A DNA stretch of 29,959 nucleotides from Flavobacteriales bacterium UBA972 (GTDB lineage Bacteria > Bacteroidota > Bacteroidia > Flavobacteriales > Schleiferiaceae): positions 4,526 through 34,484 of the forward strand of contig DBBY01000025.1 of NCBI GenBank assembly GCA_002292855.1, in the 5' to 3' direction. Of the stretch, positions 6,896-14,679 are shown piece by piece. The position numbers and the translations under genes were made by a program. A model generated the notes under the pieces. The model ran no database searches. It worked only from the letters and a program-made list of their open reading frames with translations, and was not told the origin of the DNA. The number at the start of each line of letters is the position of its first letter. Positions within the stretch are counted from its first letter, which is position 1.

Positions 6896-7902
6896 GGTCG
6901 GTAGTTGGATTGCTTGAGAATTTCAGTGCTCTTGGGGCTGGCTTCGAGTACTTCCCAAAGGCTTAGTTGCGGATTGCTTCGCCAGTAGGCCTGCATTATG
7001 CGCCAGCCGAACCAAACGCCAATTTGGCCCGGGATTTCTTGGTCGCGCTCGCTCCCCATTTTGCTGAACGGAGCTACTTCGACTAGCTTGCGCTTAAGGT
7101 CTGCGCGGTTGTCAAAAAGCCAGCGTTCGCGAGCCAGGGACTTCCACAGGGCCGCTTCATTCTCGGCCAGAAAGGCCTGCTGGTCGGCAGAATAGGTGAG
7201 GTAGAGGTAGGCGTCTTCTTCGCCCAAGACCGTTTGAATAAAAAGGAGCTGTTTGCCGCGGCGGAGCATTTCGTCAATCAGCTGTCCGCCACCCGAAGGA
7301 GTCGGCTCGTAGAGGGCAGCGGCCATGGCGCTGTAGATTCGCTCTGGGTCGTGGCTTTTGCGCAGGTAGGCGGATTCGGTGCCGTAGAGTGGGTGCTCTG
7401 CGCCCAAAAATCGATCCCAGGCTACAAAAAGCGCCCCCTCTGTTTTAAGCACGTCAAACTCTTCGGCTCGAGAGATGTAGGTGTAGACGCGAAGTCCGCT
7501 TGGCGCAGCCTGCAGCCCGTCGATGCGGTCGAGCATTTGCTTGGTTCGCCGGTCAAAATCGGCCAAGGGCCTGCGAACTTTTTTGGCGTCGGCCCAGAGT
7601 TGCCTCAGCCCCTGGTCTAGCAAATAGGGCGGGAGGTTCTCGCGCCAGTTGGGTTCAAAAATTAGCGGGTGCCGCGGAGCCATATCCTCGAGCTTCAACA
7701 GCATGGCCGCGGAGTCAAGATCGAGCACGGAGTCTGCGAAATGCACGATGCGCAAGGGGTCTTGGTCGGCAAGAATGGCCGATTGCGCTTGGGCTTGGGC
7801 CTCTTCTCCCGCGTCGGTCCATGGGTCGTTGCGGCAGGCAGAAAGCCATAGGGCTGCGCTTGCAGCGAACAAAACACCTAATTTTGGCGTCCTTAGTTGC
7901 AT
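6892..7902 (-). CDS. gldB: Gliding motility lipoprotein GldB
   Basis: Envelope lipoprotein of 336 residues required for gliding in Flavobacterium johnsoniae. The N-terminus is a clear lipoprotein signal: MQLRTPK, a hydrophobic stretch, then LSAC with Cys23 as the lipidated residue. The body shows GldB-family features including DFDRRTKQMLDRI, YTYISRAEEFDVL, LFVAWDRFLGAEHPLYG, and IPGQIGVWFGWRIMQAYW near the end. It is followed by gldC and is divergent from nadE, the order also known from Flavobacterium. Only 17 bases separate the two start codons. A -7 box four bases before ATG 7902 suggests a leaderless message. Confidence 0.93.
   Translation of the reverse strand: MQLRTPKLGVLFAASAALWLSACRNDPWTDAGEEAQAQAQSAILADQDPLRIVHFADSVLDLDSAAMLLKLEDMAPRHPLIFEPNWRENLPPYLLDQGLRQLWADAKKVRRPLADFDRRTKQMLDRIDGLQAAPSGLRVYTYISRAEEFDVLKTEGALFVAWDRFLGAEHPLYGTESAYLRKSHDPERIYSAMAAALYEPTPSGGGQLIDEMLRRGKQLLFIQTVLGEEDAYLYLTYSADQQAFLAENEAALWKSLARERWLFDNRADLKRKLVEVAPFSKMGSERDQEIPGQIGVWFGWRIMQAYWRSNPQLSLWEVLEASPKSTEILKQSNYRP
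7879..7886 (+). promoter_or_regulatory. Predicted nadE promoter, -7 element (inside gldB)
   Basis: TAATTTTG matches TAnnTTTG, 33 bases before ATG 7920. A TTG at 7860-7862 sits 16 bases upstream, slightly short of the usual 17-23. The box lies within the first codons of gldB on the opposite strand. Confidence 0.45.
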
Positions 7903-7906
7903 AACC

Positions 7907-7914
7907 CAAAGGTA
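7907..7914 (-). promoter_or_regulatory. Predicted gldB promoter, -7 element
   Basis: The minus strand reads TACCTTTG, followed by four bases (GGTT) and ATG 7902. The expected start of transcription falls on or next to the A of the ATG, so the mRNA should be leaderless or nearly so. The -33 region would lie inside nadE; I see no clear TTG there. Confidence 0.55.
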
Positions 7915-7919
7915 GTCTG

Positions 7920-8747
7920 ATGAACGTCCCCTCCCTAACCCAGCACATTGTTCAATGGCTTAGTGCCTATGCCGACCAGGCAGGGGCAAAGGGATTTGTA
8001 GTGGGAGTGAGCGGTGGAATCGATTCTGCCGTCACTGCCGGACTCTGTGCGGCCACGGGACTCCGCGTCAGGCTCCTTGAAATGCCTATTCACCAGGATG
8101 CCGACCAGCTAGGCCGCTCGCAGGATTGGATCAATCACCTTGCGCAGCAGCACCCCATGGTAACTGCCCACCGCATTGACTTGAGCGGTGTTTTTGACGC
8201 GCATTGCGAGGCCATGGGTCTTGATGCATCGCCCACGCGAGATCTCGCCCTGGCCAATACCCGCGCGAGGATTCGCATGGCAACCCTCTATGCGGAGGCC
8301 CAGTGCTACGGCTTGCTCGTCGCAGGGACTGGCAACAAGGTCGAGGATTTTGGCGTCGGATTTTTCACCAAATACGGCGATGGAGGGGTTGACCTAAGCC
8401 CCATCGCGGGCCTCTACAAATCCCAGGTTTATCGGGTAGGCGAGCATCTGGGGGTGCCTAAAGCCATCCTCGAAGCGGCGCCCACCGACGGGCTTTGGTC
8501 CGACGGACGCACCGACGAGGACCAGCTGGGAGCGACCTACGCCGAGCTCGAAGTAGCCATGGAATTCAGCCATCTTCAGCAATGGAATCCTTCGGTGGTG
8601 CGCAATGATCTGGACTGGGCCCGGGCTCTCGGCCTAGAGGGTCGCTCTTTGGAGGTTTTTGCGTTGTACTGCCGGTTCCACCGGGCCAACCTTCACAAAA
8701 TGAGGCCTATTCCGGTTTGCGAAATCCCCAAGGACCTGCTGGTCTAG
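7920..8747 (+). CDS. nadE: NAD+ synthase, ammonia-dependent
   Basis: Converts deamido-NAD+ plus ammonia and ATP to NAD+, the last step of NAD biosynthesis; cytoplasmic. The 275 residues fit the short, ammonia-using form with no glutaminase domain. Visible motifs: pyrophosphatase P-loop VVGVSGGIDSAV (about 27-38), ARIRMATLYAEA, GTGNKVEDFGVGFFTKYGDG, DLSPIAGLYKSQVY, PTDGLWSDGRTDEDQLG and HKMRPIPVC near the end. It is divergent from gldB, an arrangement also known from Flavobacterium. Its TAG stop shares the CTAG tetramer at 8744-8747 with the stop of the convergent phosphatase gene. Confidence 0.96.
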   Translation: MNVPSLTQHIVQWLSAYADQAGAKGFVVGVSGGIDSAVTAGLCAATGLRVRLLEMPIHQDADQLGRSQDWINHLAQQHPMVTAHRIDLSGVFDAHCEAMGLDASPTRDLALANTRARIRMATLYAEAQCYGLLVAGTGNKVEDFGVGFFTKYGDGGVDLSPIAGLYKSQVYRVGEHLGVPKAILEAAPTDGLWSDGRTDEDQLGATYAELEVAMEFSHLQQWNPSVVRNDLDWARALGLEGRSLEVFALYCRFHRANLHKMRPIPVCEIPKDLLV

Positions 8748-10354
8748 CGGCCCATGGTGAAGGGCAGGGGGTCGCCCGTGGTGCTCGAGGGCAGCGCAAT
8801 ACCCAAAATCATGCTCCAGGTGGGCGCCATGTCTCGTGGGTGCACGCGCTCCCATCGGTCGGAATTGGCTGGAATACCCGGCCCCATGAAGACTATGGGC
8901 ACGTGGGTATCGTAGCTATGGCCCGACCCGTGGGTACAGCCTTCTTCTCCGTAGTCCATGTGGCCTGACTTCAATTCATAAAACACCTGCCCGCTCCGGG
9001 CATCAAAGGCATTGCGGCGCAGGGCGACCTTGGGGTCGCACGAAGTGCGCACCTCGTCGGCGGTCCAGGCCATTTGTACGGCGGGGTGCTGCATGATGGC
9101 GTCGCGCACGAGTTCCCAATCGTCGTCGTCGCGGCTCTTGAGGTGGATTTGGTCGTTGCCCATTTGCACCACACCGGGCTCGTCCAGATCCAGTGCAGCG
9201 ATGAGTTGGTTGAACTGCTCCTCAAGCGCTCGGCCATTCCAATTCTGAACGGCAAAACCGTCCAATGCGGCCTGGTTGGAGTTGTCGCAGGAACCGTGGT
9301 CCGCCGTGAGCGACACGTAGTAGTTGCCGCGGCCAAGCCTCCGGTCGAGTTCGTCAAAGAGCTGGCCCAACTGCAGGTCGAGGCGCAGGTAGACGTCCAT
9401 CAACTCTTGCGCGCGCGGACCCATCAGGTGCCCCAGGTGGTCGGGCGTGGAGAACGAAAGGGCGAGCACGTCGGTGTGGGTTCCGCGGCCGAGGTTTTCT
9501 GCGACTAGGGCGGCCAGGGCCACGTCAATAAGGATTTGGTTGCCCTGCGGGGTGTAGCGAATCAATCCAGGGTTGCCTGCGCCAAGCGCTGCGAGGTCGT
9601 AGGGGAATTTGCCAGAGTTGGATCCGCGAATCTTCCCTTCAAAGGGACGCTCGTCAGGCCCCGTGAAGGACTCGTAGACCGAGGGGGCCATCAGGCGTTC
9701 CCAGGTGCCCTTGAGGTAGCTGGCAGGGTTGTGGTCCCTATTGAAGGATTCAATCCATGCAGGGAGTTGCGAGGCGTAGTGCGTTGAGGTTACAAAACCC
9801 ACCTTATCGTCCATCCAAAATCCTGCGTCGCCGTAGTGGCCGGCGGCAGTGATGGCGCCGCGGTCCTTGAGCGAGAATGCAAATATTTTAGAAGCGCCGA
9901 CACTTGCCCATTCCAGCTCGTCGGTCCAGGTGGTCGACCTTATGTTTTTGGGACTTCTCTTGTCGGATTCTCGCGTGCTCCCCACGGGCTGCACGTCGAG
10001 GTCTTCGACGCAGTAGACCGTGCGTCCGAGGGCCGGGTCGTACCAATCGTTTGCGATGATTCCGTTGCCCGAGGGATCGGTGCCGGTATAAACTACCGCA
10101 TGCCCAGGCCCTGTGTAGGTAGGCGAGTGGGTGTAGTGGCCGTTGCGGAATACCTGCCCTTCGCTAATTAAACGCTTAAAACCGCCGGTATAGAGCGAAG
10201 CGAAGCGGCTTAAATAGTCCGCACGCATTTGGTCCACCACAATAGAAACCGCCAACTTTGGCTGGGCCTCGCGAACCGGTGAAGTGGTTTTTTTTTGAGC
10301 ATGAGCCGGGGCGGCAAGCGCCAAGGCAGTCAGAATGGTCCAGTAAATTCGCAT
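8744..10354 (-). CDS. pafA: PafA-type periplasmic alkaline phosphatase
   Basis: Secreted phosphate monoesterase of the alkaline phosphatase superfamily, like PafA of Elizabethkingia. The 536 residues begin with a signal peptide (MRIYWTILTALALAAPAHAQ). Active-site features line up with PafA: zinc ligand Asp41 in VVDQMRADY, nucleophile Thr81 in SPTYTGPGHA, Asn102 in IIANDWYD, Lys163 and Arg165 in SLKDRGA, Asp305/His309 in FSTPDHLGH, Asp352/His353 in LTADHGS, and His484 in YDTHVPIVF. Thr instead of Ser as nucleophile is typical of this group. The role is probably phosphate scavenging from organic esters. A perfect -7 box lies four bases before the ATG. No Pho box is recognisable to me. Confidence 0.92.
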   Translation of the reverse strand: MRIYWTILTALALAAPAHAQKKTTSPVREAQPKLAVSIVVDQMRADYLSRFASLYTGGFKRLISEGQVFRNGHYTHSPTYTGPGHAVVYTGTDPSGNGIIANDWYDPALGRTVYCVEDLDVQPVGSTRESDKRSPKNIRSTTWTDELEWASVGASKIFAFSLKDRGAITAAGHYGDAGFWMDDKVGFVTSTHYASQLPAWIESFNRDHNPASYLKGTWERLMAPSVYESFTGPDERPFEGKIRGSNSGKFPYDLAALGAGNPGLIRYTPQGNQILIDVALAALVAENLGRGTHTDVLALSFSTPDHLGHLMGPRAQELMDVYLRLDLQLGQLFDELDRRLGRGNYYVSLTADHGSCDNSNQAALDGFAVQNWNGRALEEQFNQLIAALDLDEPGVVQMGNDQIHLKSRDDDDWELVRDAIMQHPAVQMAWTADEVRTSCDPKVALRRNAFDARSGQVFYELKSGHMDYGEEGCTHGSGHSYDTHVPIVFMGPGIPANSDRWERVHPRDMAPTWSMILGIALPSSTTGDPLPFTMGR

Positions 10355-10358
10355 GAGT

Positions 10359-10366
10359 CAAATATA
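10359..10366 (-). promoter_or_regulatory. Predicted phosphatase promoter, -7 element
   Basis: The minus strand reads TATATTTG, then ACTC, then ATG 10354. This is a full TAnnTTTG match at the same four-base distance seen for gldB and miaB, predicting a leaderless transcript. It lies in the 14-base gap after the ABC-F gene, so the phosphatase likely has its own promoter. Confidence 0.6.
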
Positions 10367-10368
10367 GA

Positions 10369-12351
10369 TCAGGCTTCTTGAGCGGCTGTTTTGGCAGTAT
10401 TAAATCGCTCTTGAGCCTCTGCCCAAACTTCAAAGTGGGCATGAACGCGGTGCTGCAGCTCCTCGTAGCCCTTAAAAAATTCCGGATCCATACTGCGTTC
10501 CTTAAACCGTTCTGGGTTAGCCACTTCGGCGTCGAGGGCGTCCAGCTCGGCCTGAGCTTGTTCGTAGGCGCGCTCCGAGGCCTCCATGGCCTTTTCTGCG
10601 GCTCGCAGTTCGGCGTCCAGGCGTTTTTGCTCCTCTCGGTTGCGCGATACTCCTGATTTTGCCGTCGCGGTAGCTGCGGCCGAAGCAGCTGCAGCCGAGG
10701 CCGCCGCCTTGCGCGCGCCCGCAACTTCCATAGCCCGAAGGGATTCCAGCTTGCGCTGTTCCAAGAAGTACTCGATCCCGCCCAAGTAGGGTTTAACCTT
10801 GCCGTCGCGAAACTCAAAGGTTAGGGTGCAGAGTCCTTCCATGAATTCCCGGTCGTGCGAGACGACGATCAGGGTGCCGTCGAACTGCAGCAGCGCTTGC
10901 TTGAGCACGTCTTTGGCGGCCATGTCCAAGTGGTTGGTGGGCTCGTCAAGAACCAAGAGGTTGATGGGATTCAGCATCAGCTGGCAAAGGGCAAGTCGGC
11001 CGCGTTCGCCACCCGACAGCACCCGAACCTTCTTCTCCACGTCGTCACCGCCAAACATAAAGTTGCCGAGCAGGTTGCGCGCGTTTCGGCGTATCTCGTC
11101 CGGAGCCGCGTCTTCAATGGTCTGCAGCACCGTTTTGGTTCCGTCCAGCACTTCGGCTTGGTTTTGAGCGTAGTATCCCATTTTAACCTGGTAACCCCAC
11201 TCGATGCTGCCCTCGCATTCCAAGCCTTCAGCCAGAATTTTAACTAATGTGGACTTTCCCTGCCCGTTTTGGCCGACAAAGGCAATTTTTTGGCCCCGAA
11301 CAAACTCCAAATCAAGGCCTTTCAGCACGTGCTTGGTGCCGTAGTGCTTGTGAATTCCACTTAGTTTGGCGTTGATTTTACCCGAATGCGGTGCAGGCGG
11401 AAACTTAAACCGCATCTGCCTATTGTCTTCGTCGTCCACCTCAATAACCTCGATGCGGTCCAGTTTTTTGATCAAAGACTGGGCAAAGGCGGCCTTGCTG
11501 GCTTTGGCGCGAAAGCGGTCCACCAATTCCTGCGTGTTCTTAATTTCCTTGTCTTGATTCACCTTGGCCTGGCGCTGCTTTTCGCGAATTTCGTCGCGGA
11601 GCGTCAGGTACTTGAAGTAGGGAACATTGTAGTCATAGCTCTTGCCCAGTACCAGCTCGAGGGTGCGGTTGGTCGCGTTGTTCAAGAAGGTTCGGTCGTG
11701 CGAAACCAGTATGATGGCCTGGTTGCTCTGGGCCAAGAATTCCTCAAGCCAGAGGATGGATTCAATGTCTAGGTGGTTGGTGGGCTCGTCCAAAAGGAGG
11801 ACGTCGTGCTGCTGAAGCAGGATTTTAGCAAGTTCTACCCTCATTTGCCATCCGCCCGAGAAGGAATTGAGCGGCTGGTGGAAGTCCGTGGATTTAAATC
11901 CGAGCCCCATTAAAACGCGTTCGAGGTCGGCCTGGTAGGTGTACCCGCCAATGTGCTGAAATCGCTCTTGCGAATGGTGAAAGCGCTCGAGAAGGTCCAT
12001 GTAGGCGTCGCTTTCGTAGTCCGTGCGGGTTCCCATTTCGAGGGTCATGGATTCAATGTCCGCTTCTAATCGCTTAATTTCCACAAAGCTTGACGCGGCC
12101 TCGTCCCAGACGCTCGACAAGGGAGCCGGGGGCATGTCCTGAGTCAGGAAGCCAATGCTGAAGTCGCTTGGGCAGTTAATGCTCCCTGAGTCGGGGCGCA
12201 GTCGGCCTGCAATGAGCTTGAGGAGGGTGGATTTTCCGGCGCCGTTGCGGCCCACTAGACCGATGCGGTCGTTGGCATTTACCTGGAACGAAACTCCTTT
12301 AAAAAGGTCTGATCCGCCGAAGCTTAGACTAACTTGAAATATACTCAGCAT
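10369..12351 (-). CDS. ABC-F family ATPase
   Basis: Soluble twin-ATPase protein without membrane segments; ABC-F proteins act on the ribosome (EttA-, Uup- or YheS-like roles). Two full nucleotide-binding domains are visible: Walker A GRNGAGKST, signature SGGWQMRVELAK and LLDEPTNHLD in the first; GQNGQGKST, SGGERGRLALCQ and VLDEPTNHLD in the second, each followed by the H-switch SHD. Between them is the charged linker (about 240-310). The end is an alanine-rich then coiled-coil tail (about 545-655), as in Uup/YheS-type members. I choose ATG 12351 (660 residues) because the GTG three codons upstream overlaps the -7 box. The resistance-type long linker is not obvious, so a housekeeping role is likelier. 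Confidence 0.93.
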   Translation of the reverse strand: MLSIFQVSLSFGGSDLFKGVSFQVNANDRIGLVGRNGAGKSTLLKLIAGRLRPDSGSINCPSDFSIGFLTQDMPPAPLSSVWDEAASSFVEIKRLEADIESMTLEMGTRTDYESDAYMDLLERFHHSQERFQHIGGYTYQADLERVLMGLGFKSTDFHQPLNSFSGGWQMRVELAKILLQQHDVLLLDEPTNHLDIESILWLEEFLAQSNQAIILVSHDRTFLNNATNRTLELVLGKSYDYNVPYFKYLTLRDEIREKQRQAKVNQDKEIKNTQELVDRFRAKASKAAFAQSLIKKLDRIEVIEVDDEDNRQMRFKFPPAPHSGKINAKLSGIHKHYGTKHVLKGLDLEFVRGQKIAFVGQNGQGKSTLVKILAEGLECEGSIEWGYQVKMGYYAQNQAEVLDGTKTVLQTIEDAAPDEIRRNARNLLGNFMFGGDDVEKKVRVLSGGERGRLALCQLMLNPINLLVLDEPTNHLDMAAKDVLKQALLQFDGTLIVVSHDREFMEGLCTLTFEFRDGKVKPYLGGIEYFLEQRKLESLRAMEVAGARKAAASAAAASAAATATAKSGVSRNREEQKRLDAELRAAEKAMEASERAYEQAQAELDALDAEVANPERFKERSMDPEFFKGYEELQHRVHAHFEVWAEAQERFNTAKTAAQEA

Positions 12352-12359
12352 GAGGGTCA

Positions 12360-12367
12360 CAAAAGTA
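12360..12367 (-). promoter_or_regulatory. Predicted ABC-F gene promoter, -7 element
   Basis: The minus strand reads TACTTTTG, ending eight bases before ATG 12351, which predicts a leader of only about three to five bases. The same TACTACTTTTG text occurs at the mraZ promoter. This site argues against the GTG 12360 start. Confidence 0.55.
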
Positions 12368-12391
12368 GTACGTTATGGGGCCTGGTCAGGG

Positions 12392-12399
12392 TAAATTTG
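12392..12399 (+). promoter_or_regulatory. Predicted DUF983 gene promoter, -7 element
   Basis: TAAATTTG matches TAnnTTTG, 28 bases before ATG 12428. It is back to back with the ABC-F -7 box, 24 bases apart, so the two -33 regions must overlap. A weak TTA at 12373-12375 is the only -33 candidate. Confidence 0.5.
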
Positions 12400-12427
12400 C
12401 AGTCCCCCTATTTTAGTCCAGTATTTC

Positions 12428-12820
12428 ATGAAGTTGATCGGTAAAGGCAGCAAGTCCTACAGCATTTTAGCCGCAAAGTGCCCACAGTGCCACGAGGGTG
12501 CGATGTTTCAAAACCCCAATCCCTACCGCTTGGCCAGCATGTTTGATATGCACGAAGAATGCAGCGTATGCGGACTCGTGTATGAGCCTGAACCCAATTT
12601 TTACTACGGAGCCATGTACGTATCCTACGCCTACACGGTCGCGCTCTTTGTGGCGGTGTATGTGATTTTTGCGGTTTTCTTGGGCTGGACTATGTGGCCA
12701 ACAGTGGGAGCGCTGGCGCTTACTTTAGTGGCACTTGGGCCCTTTTTGTTTCGCGTCGCTCGGGTGACCTACCTCAACATTTTTGTGCATTATGACCCCA
12801 ATGCGGTCAAGAAGTCCTAA
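12428..12820 (+). CDS. DUF983 family membrane protein
   Basis: A 130-residue protein of unknown function matching DUF983 in layout: an N-terminal zinc-ribbon-like part with two CxxC pairs (C18/C21 in CPQCHEG and C45/C48 in CSVCGL), then NFYYGAMYVSYA and two membrane segments (about 62-84 and 87-109), and a short cytoplasmic tail. The cysteines suggest metal binding (inference). DUF983 proteins are common in Bacteroidota. It is divergent from the ABC-F gene, and its TAA stop overlaps the stop of the convergent FAD oxidoreductase gene by three bases, leaving no room for a terminator. Confidence 0.85.
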   Translation: MKLIGKGSKSYSILAAKCPQCHEGAMFQNPNPYRLASMFDMHEECSVCGLVYEPEPNFYYGAMYVSYAYTVALFVAVYVIFAVFLGWTMWPTVGALALTLVALGPFLFRVARVTYLNIFVHYDPNAVKKS

Positions 12821-13785
12821 AATTTAGCGGAATTCCAGAGCTCGGCTGCCAGAAGCGGAGCGTGAAGGGTCCCACGCGACCCTAGGCCGTTGAGCAGCCC
12901 CAGTCCCTTGAGTTCGGGGTGCCATCCCCATCGCGGGCGACGGTCTTTGGTGGTTGGTCGAATGCCGGTCCAGGCATCCAAAACCTCAATTTCGCCTTTA
13001 AACCAGGCCGCAGCGGACTTCACTAGCTCCTGAGTATGAACTTCGTCGGCCGCGGGAGGGTCCAGGTCGCCATGGTCAATACCCCAGGCATAGGTGGCAC
13101 CAAGCTGATGGATTCCCTCTCCATCTGGAACCAAAAAGTGGCTGCGGTGAAGCATCAGGCTAGACGCCGCTGCACCTTGAATGCGCAGGCCCTGGCCCAA
13201 GGTGCGGGCAAATCCCAAATCGCCCCAAAAGTGCTCTGCCCAGCGAGCTTGGTAGCCCTCGCAGAGCAGCACTGCGTCGAATTCCTGGCGATCATTGATG
13301 AGCCATGCTCCAGAGTCCAGTGGCCGAAGTTGAACCACGGGATCCTTACTGAACTCGAAGTATTGGGAGGCCCAGTCCAAGTAGGCGGCAATTCGAAGCC
13401 TAAAACTGCCTCGGACCATGCCAAGTTTGAGTCCGCTGACGTACTCCGGCGCATCGACGAGCTCACCCAGAAACTCCCCAATCACCGGATGGTCCCGCAG
13501 GGCGCCCCAGTCGTTCACCTCTGCGGCGGTTTGGAGGACTTCATAAATGGGTTCGGTGCTGCAAAACTCCGCCGGGTACATTCTGTGGGCGGCTTCTAAG
13601 GCCTCCTTCGCACGCCAGACGGCTCTGCGCCGCTTTAGAACAATGGGATTGACCAATCCAGTGGCAACCCGTGAGGAGCAGCGCAGGATGCCCGCGTCAA
13701 AGACGACCACAGTACAGCCTTCAGGGGCAAGTCGTGCCGCTGCACTGCCCGCAATTCCGAATCCCACAATGGCAACGCGCTTCAT
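12817..13785 (-). CDS. FAD-dependent oxidoreductase (DAO-like fold)
   Basis: A 322-residue flavoprotein. The N-terminus is a dinucleotide-binding fold, VAIVGFGIAGSAAARL (GxGxxG, residues 8-13), followed by an acidic strand end VVVFDAG. RVATGLVNPIVLKRRRAVW matches the family's flavin-contact region, and the end carries a second FAD signature, TGIRPTTKDRRPRWGW and LNGLGSRGTLHAPLLA. This is the D-amino-acid oxidase/glycine oxidase/MnmC-C superfamily. Members without the MnmC methyltransferase half are common in Bacteroidota and have no assigned substrate. It is separated from gldN by the strong terminator, so it is probably an independent unit, although only 52 bases lie between the stem and its ATG. 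Confidence 0.85.
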   Translation of the reverse strand: MKRVAIVGFGIAGSAAARLAPEGCTVVVFDAGILRCSSRVATGLVNPIVLKRRRAVWRAKEALEAAHRMYPAEFCSTEPIYEVLQTAAEVNDWGALRDHPVIGEFLGELVDAPEYVSGLKLGMVRGSFRLRIAAYLDWASQYFEFSKDPVVQLRPLDSGAWLINDRQEFDAVLLCEGYQARWAEHFWGDLGFARTLGQGLRIQGAAASSLMLHRSHFLVPDGEGIHQLGATYAWGIDHGDLDPPAADEVHTQELVKSAAAWFKGEIEVLDAWTGIRPTTKDRRPRWGWHPELKGLGLLNGLGSRGTLHAPLLAAELWNSAKF

Positions 13786-13805
13786 AGTGCCGGCAAGGTA
13801 GGGTC

Positions 13806-13833
13806 AAAAAAAAGCCGCCCCAAAAGGGCGGCT
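13806..13833 (-). terminator. Intrinsic terminator of the porP-gldKLMN operon
   Basis: On the minus strand, just after gldN, AGCCGCCC pairs with GGGCGGCT (stem arms 13813-13820 and 13826-13833, seven G-C pairs plus one A-T) around a five-base loop, followed by eight T (13813-13806). This is the only textbook rho-independent terminator I found in the window. Confidence 0.92.
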
Positions 13834-13853
13834 GAATCGAATCGTCTAAAAGA

Positions 13854-14678
13854 CTAAAACTGCCAGTAGTCGTGCTCGCGGTTGCGAATCTCCTCACGGA
13901 TTCGCTTGGACTCCAGAAGCTGCTCCATAGGATTGTTAGCCTTGTAGTCCTTGATCTCGCGGTCGTAGACGTTGTCTTCTTTCATCACGATCGCGTTGAA
14001 GTAGCGCATCTGAAAGATTTGGTCAAAGGTCAAACGGCGCGTGTTGTTGTTGGGGTTGTAGGCCACATTGGTTGCAAATGCCTGGCGGGCATCGGGGAAC
14101 CAAACCCAGAACAAGTTGACGATGTCGCCCTCTGAAGGGTCCTTAATCACCGGCGAAATTCCAATGATGCGGTTTTTGAGTTCGCCGCGCTGCTTGTCAA
14201 AGTACCAATCGCTCTTGATATCCCAAGCGAGGATGTTATTGGCCTTAATCTCAATTGAGTCAATCGCCAAGATGGTGCCGTCGTCGTTGTCGCGAATAGT
14301 GTCGATGCGGAACAAGCGGTTGCCCACCTCGTTCATGGTCAAGGGGCGCAAAAACAAGTCGTCGTCGTAGACTTCGGTAATGCTGCCTTCGCTTAGAATA
14401 GCATCCTTCATCACGTCAAACAGCGACTTGCGGTCGGGCAAGGCCTGAATAGGGTAGTACAGGGGGTGGTTGAGCTTCTCCAGGGTGTGGATGCGCTCCC
14501 AGTTGCGGCGAGACCAAAGCATGTCGTCTTGGCGCAGGTGGGCATAGGGAATGACGCGGGCTTGGCCCGTGTGCATCTCTGACTTTGGAATCAATCCATC
14601 GTCTTGCGGAGAAAGAACTTGTGCTTTGAGGGTCAGGCCCACCAAAAACAAGGCGGCTAAAGAAACTAGGTTTTTCAT
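13854..14678 (-). CDS. gldN: Type IX secretion core protein GldN (PorN)
   Basis: Periplasmic component that forms ring structures with GldK at the outer membrane. The protein (274 residues from ATG 14678) starts with a signal peptide, MKNLVSLAALFLVGLTLKAQ. Family text includes MLWSRRNWERI, KLNHPLYYPIQ, LFDVMKDAI, ILAWDIKSDWYFDKQRGEL, RIIGISPV and FWVWFPDARQAF. The frame extends to 14693, but ATG 14678 starts one base after the gldM stop and gives a clean signal peptide. It is last of the porP-gldKLMN set and is followed by a strong terminator. Confidence 0.96.
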   Translation of the reverse strand: MKNLVSLAALFLVGLTLKAQVLSPQDDGLIPKSEMHTGQARVIPYAHLRQDDMLWSRRNWERIHTLEKLNHPLYYPIQALPDRKSLFDVMKDAILSEGSITEVYDDDLFLRPLTMNEVGNRLFRIDTIRDNDDGTILAIDSIEIKANNILAWDIKSDWYFDKQRGELKNRIIGISPVIKDPSEGDIVNLFWVWFPDARQAFATNVAYNPNNNTRRLTFDQIFQMRYFNAIVMKEDNVYDREIKDYKANNPMEQLLESKRIREEIRNREHDYWQF

Positions 14679-14679
14679 A

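Noticed and set aside
13846..13856. Small palindrome GTCTAAAAGAC at the gldN stop considered as part of the terminator
   Set aside because: A three-pair stem is too weak to matter; the strong hairpin at 13813-13833 explains termination.
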